A stretch of 64,000 bases of DNA, taken from the NCBI RefSeq assembly GCF_010435915.1, contig NZ_JAAFZH010000004.1, positions 310,001 through 374,000 on the forward strand. The letters run 5' to 3'. Of this stretch, positions 44,495 to 52,222 are shown piece by piece. Both the position numbers and the translations under genes were made by a program. The notes beneath the pieces are model-generated. The model had not been told where the DNA came from. It worked only from the letters and a program-made list of their open reading frames with translations, and made no database searches. This DNA comes from Spirosoma terrae. GTDB taxonomy: Bacteria; Bacteroidota; Bacteroidia; Cytophagales; Spirosomataceae. The stretch's first letter is position 1, and the number at the start of each line of letters is the position of its first letter.

Positions 44495-44603
44495 AGTTTT
44501 CAGTTTATGGTTTTGAGTTTATGGTTTATAGTGACTGACGCGTCAGCAAGTATCTGGCGTCAGCCACTATAAACCATAAACTCAAAACCATAAACTGAAA
44601 ACT
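44495..44603. repeat. 47-bp near-perfect palindrome
   Basis: Inverted repeat of 47 bp per arm with a single mismatch (44495-44541 / 44557-44603) and a 15-base loop. The arm begins AGTTTTCAGTTTATGG and is made of TTTATGG/TTTATAG-like units. It fills the whole spacer, and its right arm runs into the stop codon of the upstream phosphoesterase gene. Confidence 0.85.
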
Positions 44604-45522
44604 ACCTGTATTGTAAATAAGTACGTTCTACGGTTCCGTCGTCGTACAGATCGAAGAGGGCGTAACCGGCTTTGGTTTGTTCATGCATCTCGGTTTTCCA
44701 CCAGTTGCCGCTTACGGCACCGTTGCAGAGATACGTAACGCCGTTATACTCAACCCGGTCGAGCAGGTGCATGTGCCCACTTAGAGCCGCTTTTACGTTC
44801 GGATACTGGTAAAACAGTTTGATCAGATCCGGCGTATTCGACAGAACCAGCCCCCCTGAAATGGTCCAGTTTCCATTCTTCACGTTCTGCTGGCTGTAGA
44901 ACCCGGTAGGACTAAAAATCGGGATATGCGACAGAATCAGAATCGGCGTTTTGGGATCAGTTTTGGCGAGATCGCTTTTCAGCCAGTCCAGTTGCTCCGG
45001 ATCGATAAAACCTGTATACCATTTGTTTTCGGGCGTCATCTGCACACTATCGAGAATGATAAAATGCCAGCCGTTCCGGTCGAAACTACGGTAGCGATTG
45101 CCGATTTTCATCAGATCGACCGCCCATTTTTTTCCGTACATCGGGTCGGTTTGCGCCTGCTCGTAGCCCCAGATGTCGTGGTTGCCAATACAGTACTCAA
45201 TAGGCAGCGAGTTGTCGGCTTTTACGACGGTGTGCCAGGCATCCCACTGCTTCTGCACGTCGGTCCTATCCTGCTTCAGGGCATCCATAATCACATCGCC
45301 ACCGTGCAGAAAAAAGGCGGGTTTATCGGTCTGATTCTGGGCATGATGAAAACATTTGGCAACACCTTCCATCGGCTTGGTTTCGGGCGTGATGTGCGTA
45401 TCGCCCATATAAGCAAACCGAACGCTACGTTTCCGGGCCGTCGGTGCCGACGTAACAAGCTCTGTTGACGGCGAAACAAACGGCAACAAAGCTGCTGATT
45501 TGAGTATAGTTCTACGGTTCAT
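44602..45522 (-). CDS. Tat-exported calcineurin-like metallophosphoesterase
   Basis: 306-residue metallophosphatase. An Arg-Arg leader (MNRRTILKSAALLPF) suggests Tat export. The dimetal motifs are complete: DTH (41-43), GGD (74-76), GNHD (113-116), SH (in ILSHIPIF) and GHMH. Members hydrolyse phosphomono- or diesters. In this operon (SusC, SusD, phosphatase, this enzyme, PhnZ-type oxygenase) it likely acts in the periplasm on a phosphorylated substrate. It resembles the second phosphoesterase at 55797-56807 in layout, including the Arg-Arg leader, but the sequences are far apart. Confidence 0.87.
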   Translation of the reverse strand: MNRRTILKSAALLPFVSPSTELVTSAPTARKRSVRFAYMGDTHITPETKPMEGVAKCFHHAQNQTDKPAFFLHGGDVIMDALKQDRTDVQKQWDAWHTVVKADNSLPIEYCIGNHDIWGYEQAQTDPMYGKKWAVDLMKIGNRYRSFDRNGWHFIILDSVQMTPENKWYTGFIDPEQLDWLKSDLAKTDPKTPILILSHIPIFSPTGFYSQQNVKNGNWTISGGLVLSNTPDLIKLFYQYPNVKAALSGHMHLLDRVEYNGVTYLCNGAVSGNWWKTEMHEQTKAGYALFDLYDDGTVERTYLQYR

Positions 45523-45539
45523 GGGAACGGGTTTATAGC

Positions 45540-45682
45540 ACGCTGATTGTTATGATTGTTTATGATGTACAGTGATCCTTTTACTCGTTTGTTTTGATAA
45601 GATTTGTTTTCCCAACTACTATCTGATCTAGAAAAACTTAAACACAATCAGATCAAATCATAGTCATCATAACAATCCGCGT
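45540..45682. repeat. GATTGTTATGAT inverted repeat
   Basis: Arms of 17 bp with one mismatch (45540-45556 / 45666-45682), arm beginning ACGC and containing GATTGTTATGAT, flank a loop of 109 bases. The spacer between the phosphatase and phosphoesterase genes is otherwise empty (196 bases). Confidence 0.6.
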
Positions 45683-45718
45683 TCTATTGTAAAGATCAGC
45701 TATAAAAGTCAATACGTA

Positions 45719-46801
45719 TCACGGCTTACTTCCGACTACTGTATCGATGGCTGGTCCAATCGGATGATCGGCTTTAAAATCAACACCCAGCAAGCGCGAC
45801 AACGTAGCCGCAATCTGATTCTGAAACAGAACCGGGCCGTTCTGCTGCTCACCCGATGCCGTTACGCCCGGTCCCATAGCCGCCAGCCAGATCTGGTACG
45901 AGTCGGCTGTTTTGGTACCATGATCTTTCCAGCGGGCCTTGGGCGTATGTCCACGTCCGTGATCGGTGGTGATGAGTATGGCGGTTTTTCCGGCGTATTG
46001 CGGCATTTTCTGCATCATCTGCCACAAATCGGCTAAATACCGATCAATGGATTGTACCATGGTCAGGTGATCGGCGTAGCGTCCGGCATGGGCCAGATCG
46101 TCGGTTTCGTCGAAGGATAGAAACAAGACACGCGGCTGTTTTTGCTTTACGTACTGCCGCGCCGAAAAATAAGTCAGAAAATCGGCCCGAACGCCGTCGC
46201 CAAATTCACGCGGATACAACGTAGTGAGATCACTCAGCAGGGAGTCGGCCGACGTAACGGGCTTGGTTGGTTCGTTGGCCGAGCTGGCCGCAATACCGCT
46301 ACGTTTCTCATTGACAGCCGCTTCAATGACATCCCAGGACGAAAAAACGGCTACTTTCCCCGCAAAACCCGGTTGTTGATTCAGAAATTCCAGCACCGTT
46401 ACGTTCGGGTTATCGATCTTATCGTTCGACTTGATCCGTTCATCGGCGTATCCGCTCAGAATTTCGTTGTAGCCCGGATAGCTGAACCAGTGCGGATTCG
46501 ATACGTTCATACGGCTGCCTTTCTGCCGATTGCCGTACAACTGCCCCTGCTGACCAATCGTATTCCACAGAAAAGGCATCAGTCGTTTTCGGCGTTCGAT
46601 GGACGTAGCAGCCCAAAAGTTTTTTCGGGCACTGGCCGTATCGCGGCTATAAACCGGGTCGAACAGAAGCGTTGAATCGGCTCCGTTGAAAACTTCCTGC
46701 CAGCGCACACCATCGAGCGTTACCAGAATCAGATTCTGCGCCGGTTGCGCATTGGCCGACGTACTCAAAATAAGATACAAGAAAAGGAAAACACGTAACA
46801 T
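45719..46801 (-). CDS. secreted alkaline phosphatase superfamily protein
   Basis: 360-residue protein of the alkaline phosphatase / nucleotide pyrophosphatase-phosphodiesterase superfamily. Signal peptide 1-19 (ends ANAQ). Metal ligands: Asp30 (LVTLDGVRW), the Asp/His group in DETDDLAHAGRY and the DH pair in TTDHGRGH; the likely nucleophile is Ser107 in NPHWFSYPGYNE. The ATG at 46801 gives the correct signal peptide. Relatives cleave phosphonoacetate, phosphodiesters or phosphomonoesters. It follows SusD by about 140 bases, which supports work on a substrate bound by the SusCD pair. Confidence 0.85.
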   Translation of the reverse strand: MLRVFLFLYLILSTSANAQPAQNLILVTLDGVRWQEVFNGADSTLLFDPVYSRDTASARKNFWAATSIERRKRLMPFLWNTIGQQGQLYGNRQKGSRMNVSNPHWFSYPGYNEILSGYADERIKSNDKIDNPNVTVLEFLNQQPGFAGKVAVFSSWDVIEAAVNEKRSGIAASSANEPTKPVTSADSLLSDLTTLYPREFGDGVRADFLTYFSARQYVKQKQPRVLFLSFDETDDLAHAGRYADHLTMVQSIDRYLADLWQMMQKMPQYAGKTAILITTDHGRGHTPKARWKDHGTKTADSYQIWLAAMGPGVTASGEQQNGPVLFQNQIAATLSRLLGVDFKADHPIGPAIDTVVGSKP

Positions 46802-46887
46802 ACAGACTGATTTTGAACGTAGTAGCAACAGTCCAAACTAAAACAAAAGTCGATTTTACTGGTACAATAGCGGACGAATACAAACAG

Positions 46888-46913
46888 TTGGGCCAAGCTG
46901 GAGCTTGGCCCAA
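46888..46913 (-). terminator. 12-bp palindrome between SusD and the phosphatase gene
   Basis: TTGGGCCAAGCT / AGCTTGGCCCAA with only two bases between arms (46888-46899 / 46902-46913). It lies 32 bases after the SusD stop and is followed by CTGTTTGT on the minus strand. Probably a partial terminator; it could also belong to a repeat family. Confidence 0.6.
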
Positions 46914-46944
46914 ACCTCATGCCACCTGTGAAAATACAGCTTTA

Positions 46945-48459
46945 CTACTTATCCCACCAAACGGCCGTGTTCAGATCGTCGGCTCCCTGGCGGGCAACGG
47001 CTTCATTCCGATTCTGACCATTCAGCGACTGCTCTGAGCGCGGATAAATGAAACGTACCGGCACTTTGTTGTTATTCAGATTATCAGGCCCAGGCGTAAC
47101 GGTCGGGATGCCGGTCCGACGCCAGTCGTACCATGCTTCCAGGCCGTTGAATAACAGGGCAACCCATTTCTGCGTACCAATTTTTTCGAGTTTCTGCTGC
47201 GTAGTACCGGTGTAAGCAACGCCCGATTGCGTGTAATACGTCGCGGCTGGCGTTACGTCGATGCTGTATTCTGCCGGAACAATCGCCTTATAAAAATCCA
47301 TGTTGGCTTTGATACCGTTCAGGTAATACGTTTCGGCACTGCCGGTTGTGATCAGATTTTTCTCCCGAGCTTCGGCCAGAATAAACTGCACCTCCGCATA
47401 CGTCATCACAGGACCACGTGCTACGTTCGGCACCGGTGCTGGCGAGCTACACACCAGACAGGCAAACGGCAGTCCTACCCGCGATACACCTTGCGGCCCA
47501 CCATTATAGTTCAGGGCTGGCGTATCGCCCAGACCGTTCGGAATACCCACATACTCAATTTTACCAGCTACCGATGGTTTTTCGACCGGACGGGCAAACA
47601 CCGGCAATCGGGGGTCGTTAATTGCTGATAATCGGTCGACCAGCGACTTACTGGCCCGGAATTCATCAAACGATCCTACTCGTGCCCCGTAGAGCGGCCA
47701 CTGGTTTGGAGCAGCCGCCAGATAGGTTAACGTAGCGTTGTCGGCATTTGACTCCATGATCGGAAATTTTGCATTGTCGGTCAGAATAGCCTGTAAATCG
47801 GACCCAACGTTACGTTTGTTCGAAATCCGCATCAGCGCGCGCAGACGTAGTGAATTCGCCAGTTTTTTCCATTTCACAAGACTACCCGTTCCGCCCCCAA
47901 ATAGAATGTCGCCCGCTACGACTTCGTTGCTGGTTCCGAGCAGTTCGTTAGCTTTGGTTAAATCAGCCAGAATACCGGCATAGATGGTTTCCTGCGTGTC
48001 GTATTTTGGTGCATACACACCGGTCGATTTGGCTTTGATAGCATCAGTATACGGAACGTCGCCGTAGGCATCGGTAGCCAGCGAAAACAGCCACGACTTC
48101 AGCACCAGCGCAATGCCCAGGTAGTTATTTTGCTTACCCGCCGTAGCCAGATCAATGATATTCTGAACGTTACGCATATTTCCGTACACGCTGTTCCAGA
48201 CACCATTCTGCTCACCCCATAGGTAACGATCTTCGTTTACAAACTGAATTTTTGCCGTGTGTTGCACCACGATATTACCAATTCCCCAGGCCATATTGAC
48301 CTGATCGTTGATGGTATTGCGCAGTACACCCGAGAGCAGTAAGTCGGCCGAAACCTGGGTTGGTACGTTCGGGTTGTTATTGATTTCTTCGAAGCTGTTA
48401 TCGCAGGACGTAAACGCCAGCAGCGATAGGCTTGTAACCAGTATTTTTATCGATTTCAT
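46945..48459 (-). CDS. SusD/RagB-like nutrient-binding lipoprotein
   Basis: 504-residue outer membrane lipoprotein; lipobox FTSC with Cys19. SusD_RagB-type (SusD-like 2) features include EEINNNPNVPTQVSADLLLSGVL at the N-terminus, the tetratricopeptide-like helices (SLRLRALMRISNKRN), AEVQFILAEAREK and GLEAWYDWRRTGIPTVTPGPDNLNNN near the end. It closes over SusC and captures the ligand on the cell surface. The ATG at 48459 is preferred over an upstream start at 48489. Ligand type cannot be read from the sequence. Confidence 0.92.
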   Translation of the reverse strand: MKSIKILVTSLSLLAFTSCDNSFEEINNNPNVPTQVSADLLLSGVLRNTINDQVNMAWGIGNIVVQHTAKIQFVNEDRYLWGEQNGVWNSVYGNMRNVQNIIDLATAGKQNNYLGIALVLKSWLFSLATDAYGDVPYTDAIKAKSTGVYAPKYDTQETIYAGILADLTKANELLGTSNEVVAGDILFGGGTGSLVKWKKLANSLRLRALMRISNKRNVGSDLQAILTDNAKFPIMESNADNATLTYLAAAPNQWPLYGARVGSFDEFRASKSLVDRLSAINDPRLPVFARPVEKPSVAGKIEYVGIPNGLGDTPALNYNGGPQGVSRVGLPFACLVCSSPAPVPNVARGPVMTYAEVQFILAEAREKNLITTGSAETYYLNGIKANMDFYKAIVPAEYSIDVTPAATYYTQSGVAYTGTTQQKLEKIGTQKWVALLFNGLEAWYDWRRTGIPTVTPGPDNLNNNKVPVRFIYPRSEQSLNGQNRNEAVARQGADDLNTAVWWDK

Positions 48460-48486
48460 CGTGTATAAGTTCGTTTTGAGTGACCC

Positions 48487-48555
48487 CACGGCAGCGGCCG
48501 ACCGTCCCCCCCCTTAAAAAAAGGAGAGGGGTTAGGACGGTCGGCCGCTGCCGTG
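48487..48555. repeat. GC-rich palindrome in the SusC-SusD spacer
   Basis: A 21-bp perfect inverted repeat (48487-48507 / 48535-48555; arm CACGGCAGCGGCCGACCG...) encloses a second, smaller C-run/G-run stem (CCCCCCTT...AAGGAGAGGGG). It fills most of the 109-base spacer and is very stable. It may lower read-through from SusC to SusD or protect the SusC message end. Confidence 0.75.
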
Positions 48556-48568
48556 AGGTGTACATCCA

Positions 48569-51500
48569 TTATAATTTCAGGCCCAGGTTAAATCCGAAAC
48601 TCCGCGTGGTTGGGATTGCCATGTATTCGATGCCGGGTAAAGCCGTTCCGCCAGAGTACGACATCGTTTCGGGATCGACGTGCGGCACTTTCGACCAGAC
48701 GGCCAGATTCCGACCAACGAGCGACAACGTAACGCCACGTAGCGGCACTTTCCCCCAGATGCGATCTGGAATGGAGAAACCTAACTGCACCTCACGCAGC
48801 TTCACGAACGACGCATCGAACATCACCCCTTCGGCAATGTTACGTCCACCCGTCCAGGCGGTGTGCCACTGGCGCGAATTCAGCTTCACATCATTCGGCG
48901 CAAACGTACTGGAACCATCGGCATTCGACGTAACGGTAACGCCCTGACCGATTACCCCGTTACCAGGAAGACTCAGGTCGTAGCCATTAGCGCGTCCTTC
49001 CAGCGTTTCGATGATGATACCGCCCTCGCGACCAACCGTTTGTGTTTCAGAATAGAGTTTGCCGCCCTCACGAATGTCGAACAGGAAGCTCAGGCGCACG
49101 TTTTTATAGCTCACGCTATTGTTGATACCCAGCAGAAAATCAGGATTATAGTTACCCAGTTTCACCCGTTCGGTCGTGGGTACAGGACGGCCATTGGCAA
49201 ACACCATCTGACCAACGTAGCGGCCCGATGCATCATAGTACGGTTTCGTTGGGTCGGTATTCTGCACACGAGCGAAGGCAATGCCATACATATCGCCCAT
49301 ACGCTCGCCAACCCGCGCTTCGATACTTACACCACGGCTGGCCATCACGAAATTCTGAATGTTGTCCGACAGTTCGATCACCTTACTCCGGTTAGCGGAA
49401 AAGTTCAGATCAAGTGCCCAGCGTAAGCTATTGGCCTTTTCAACCGGCACCAGATTCAGGGCCACTTCAACACCCTGATTTCGAATCAGCCCGGCATTGA
49501 TGGCACGGCTATTATAACCACTCGTGATCGACAGTGGAATGTTCAGAATCTGGTTACGGGTATTGGTCAGATAATACGAAAAGTCGAGGCCAACCCGGCG
49601 CTTGAACAATTTCAGCTCTACCCCACCCTCGAACGAATTACTGATTTCGGGTTTCAGGCTGAAATTAGCGAGCCGGTCGGTTTCGCCATACACCTGGCTG
49701 CTACCAAACGGGTCGCTGGGGTTGTATGACTGCGTAAACGTAAATGGGTCCGTATCGTTACCAACCGATGCGTAGTTGACGCGAGCCTTCAGAAACGAAA
49801 TCTGCTGAGGCAACACAAACATATCGCTCAGAACAGCACTCAGAGCCGCCGACGGATAGAAGTACGAGTTGTCCTGAACACCCAGAGCGCGCGCATAAAC
49901 CGGCAGCGTCAGTGCACTCGACCAGTCGTTACGGGCCGTCAGTTCCAGAAATAAATAGTTGCGAAAACCAACCTGAGCCGACCCATATAGCGAATTAACC
50001 CGTTTGGTGGTAATAGCCTGCGACGTTTGTAGCGGAATACGCGAGTTGGTCAGGTTATAGATACCGGGAATATTAAGCTGACCGGCGTTATTTTCCAGAA
50101 AATCAGACTTTTGCTGAAGCTGATTACCGCCCAACGTACCCGACACGGTCCAGTTCTGATTGACTTCTTTGTTAGCCGTAAACAGGAAATCGGTGTTCCG
50201 TTCTTCGGTCACGATACGCGACTCGCGATACTGGCCGAATGGGAACCGCTGCGTACTGAACGCCCGGCGGTATTCGCGTTTTTCGTTCGTGTAATCGATA
50301 GCGGTACGTCCCTGCACGCTAAGCCACGGGGTCAGGTCATACTTGAGCGATACGTTCCCGATAAGCCGGTCGTAGAGCTGGCCGTTCGTGTTTTCGTAAA
50401 CCGTCAGGTACGGGTTATCGTGGTAGTTATAGTTCCAGCTAAACTGGCGAATGCCTTCCTGCCCACGCATCCAGTAATCTTTCATCGGGTCGAGCGCCAC
50501 GGACGGTGGTAACCAGCAGTTAAACAGATACATAATACTTTCGGTACCGTAGCTAATGGATGGACGGTTGCCGCTGTTGCCTTTGATGTAGCTCACGAAC
50601 GAGTTGGCCGAGAACTTAGGGGTAAAATGATAGCCACCGCTAAACGAAGTGGTATAGCGTTTCAGGTCCGTATTGGGCACGATACCCGTCTGATTCACAT
50701 ACGTATGCGCCAGCCGGAAATTACCGGATTCGTTGTTGCCCGTAACCGCTACGTTGGTAGTGTGCGTGTTACCCGTTTGCAGGAATTTCTTGAGGTTATC
50801 CGTTTCAGGAACCCAGGGCGTAGCCGTAATAACGCTACCCGCTGGTGCGTTCAGATCGCCACCCCGGTAATCGATGGGCTGGCCGTTCAGCGTTCTGGGC
50901 GAGTTGTACTGCGGATAATTTTTGTTGAGCGAAAAAGCGGGGCCCCAGGCTTCGTCGGTACCGTCGGTAAGGCCACCACCGGCTCCGTTCACAAAGGCAA
51001 AATCGCCCCCGTTGGCGTTTCCCTGCCCATAAACGTTCTGATACTTTGGCAATACAAGCGGTGTTTCGAACGTCTGGTTGGTGTTGATTTCTACGCCAAT
51101 GCCTTTCGAACCACGGCCCGATTTGGTTTTGATCACGATTACGCCGTTGGCCGCCCGTGCTCCGTAGAGTGCCGATGCCGCAGCTCCTTTTAGTACGTTC
51201 ATCGACTCAATATCGTCGGGGTTGATGAAGCTGGCTCCGTTGCCGAAATCAACTTCCGTGTTGTTACGTCCCGAACCGCCCGTAAACCCGTTCGATACCG
51301 GCACGCCGTCGATGACGTAGAGCGGCTGGTTTTTATTCAGATCCACCGAGCGTTCGCCCCGAATGGTTACCCGCGCCGAGCCACCAATACCCGAAGGACT
51401 ACCAACCACCGTAACACCCGCAATTTTACCAGCCAGCTGGTTTGTTACGTTGGTTTCCCTGGCAATGGTCAGCGCATTCCCCTGAATCTCCTGCGTAGCA

Positions 51501-51901
51501 TAACCCAGGGCTTTTTTCTCCCGCTGAATACCCAGCGCTGTTACCACCACTTCACCCAGCGTAGACGTACCCGCCGATAACGATACATTGATGGTGGTCT
51601 GATTGCCAATCGCAACGACCTGCGTTTCGTAGCCAATGAATGAAAACGTCAGTGTAGCCGTTGATGCATTGCTAACGTTGAGGCTATACGTACCGTTTGC
51701 ATTGGTGGTTGTACCCGTGTTGGTTCCTTTCACCAGAATCGATACGCCGGGCAATGGCTTTTGGTCATCAGCCCCGATAACGGTACCGGAAATTGTTTGC
51801 GCCACTGCCGATATGGCTGGCACTACGCCCATTAAACACGCTATCAGCCACAATCGTAACGATCGGGACAATGGCGTAAAAGAGGGTAAAAGAGACTTCA
51901 T
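48569..51901 (-). CDS. SusC/RagA-like TonB-dependent outer membrane transporter
   Basis: 1110-residue receptor. Signal peptide 1-35 (ends AVAQ). A carboxypeptidase-regulatory-like domain (ISGTVIGADDQKPLPGVSILVKGTNTGTTTNANGTYSLNV) precedes the plug with LGEVVVTALGIQREKKALGYATQEI and the SusC signature LYVIDGVPVSN. The 22-strand barrel ends in the aromatic C-terminus FGFNLGLKL. The ATG at 51901 is favoured over a GTG at 51928. It imports large ligands with TonB energy and pairs with the SusD downstream. Direction and order define a polycistronic unit of at least six genes. Confidence 0.94.
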   Translation of the reverse strand: MKSLLPSFTPLSRSLRLWLIACLMGVVPAISAVAQTISGTVIGADDQKPLPGVSILVKGTNTGTTTNANGTYSLNVSNASTATLTFSFIGYETQVVAIGNQTTINVSLSAGTSTLGEVVVTALGIQREKKALGYATQEIQGNALTIARETNVTNQLAGKIAGVTVVGSPSGIGGSARVTIRGERSVDLNKNQPLYVIDGVPVSNGFTGGSGRNNTEVDFGNGASFINPDDIESMNVLKGAAASALYGARAANGVIVIKTKSGRGSKGIGVEINTNQTFETPLVLPKYQNVYGQGNANGGDFAFVNGAGGGLTDGTDEAWGPAFSLNKNYPQYNSPRTLNGQPIDYRGGDLNAPAGSVITATPWVPETDNLKKFLQTGNTHTTNVAVTGNNESGNFRLAHTYVNQTGIVPNTDLKRYTTSFSGGYHFTPKFSANSFVSYIKGNSGNRPSISYGTESIMYLFNCWLPPSVALDPMKDYWMRGQEGIRQFSWNYNYHDNPYLTVYENTNGQLYDRLIGNVSLKYDLTPWLSVQGRTAIDYTNEKREYRRAFSTQRFPFGQYRESRIVTEERNTDFLFTANKEVNQNWTVSGTLGGNQLQQKSDFLENNAGQLNIPGIYNLTNSRIPLQTSQAITTKRVNSLYGSAQVGFRNYLFLELTARNDWSSALTLPVYARALGVQDNSYFYPSAALSAVLSDMFVLPQQISFLKARVNYASVGNDTDPFTFTQSYNPSDPFGSSQVYGETDRLANFSLKPEISNSFEGGVELKLFKRRVGLDFSYYLTNTRNQILNIPLSITSGYNSRAINAGLIRNQGVEVALNLVPVEKANSLRWALDLNFSANRSKVIELSDNIQNFVMASRGVSIEARVGERMGDMYGIAFARVQNTDPTKPYYDASGRYVGQMVFANGRPVPTTERVKLGNYNPDFLLGINNSVSYKNVRLSFLFDIREGGKLYSETQTVGREGGIIIETLEGRANGYDLSLPGNGVIGQGVTVTSNADGSSTFAPNDVKLNSRQWHTAWTGGRNIAEGVMFDASFVKLREVQLGFSIPDRIWGKVPLRGVTLSLVGRNLAVWSKVPHVDPETMSYSGGTALPGIEYMAIPTTRSFGFNLGLKL

Positions 51902-52222
51902 TCGTTTTGCAGGTTGTTTTTGGTTCACAAAATTTCCCGCAAAAATACGCCGACTAAACCGCCAGACTGTCTCTTGATTATCAATGGTTTATAAACAAAA
52001 TAAGCTATTTTTTAACACATTTTTAATAGTAATTGTATGGTAATTTCGTTTTAAGTGACTAGTCGCGCCAGGCGGCTTAGTTTATCTCTACCGCGACACG
52101 CTGGTTAGCAACAGATACGAACGAACGAATAGGTCTATAAGGCTAATTCTTAACCCAAATCGTATCGAAAAAATAAAAGTTTGCTATTACCTTTCAGCCC
52201 TCAGTTCATTGTTCTAAACCGT
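51902..52222. promoter_or_regulatory. divergent promoter region of SusC and the GH95 gene
   Basis: 321 bases without a gene. It is AT-rich near 51970-52050. It has a -7 box for SusC at 51940-51947 and a near-match (TACCTTTC, 52188-52195) before the fucosidase. A direct CGAACGAACGAA repeat lies near 52120. No regulator gene (extracytoplasmic sigma or anti-sigma, AraC, hybrid sensor) is encoded nearby. Confidence 0.5.
51940..51947 (-). promoter_or_regulatory. Bacteroidota -7 promoter box
   Basis: TATTTTTG on the minus strand, 38 bases before the SusC ATG. Confidence 0.45.

Noticed and set aside
50627..51193. Open frame of 188 codons antisense to SusC
   Set aside because: Fully covered by the SusC gene, composition is not protein-like and no domain is seen.
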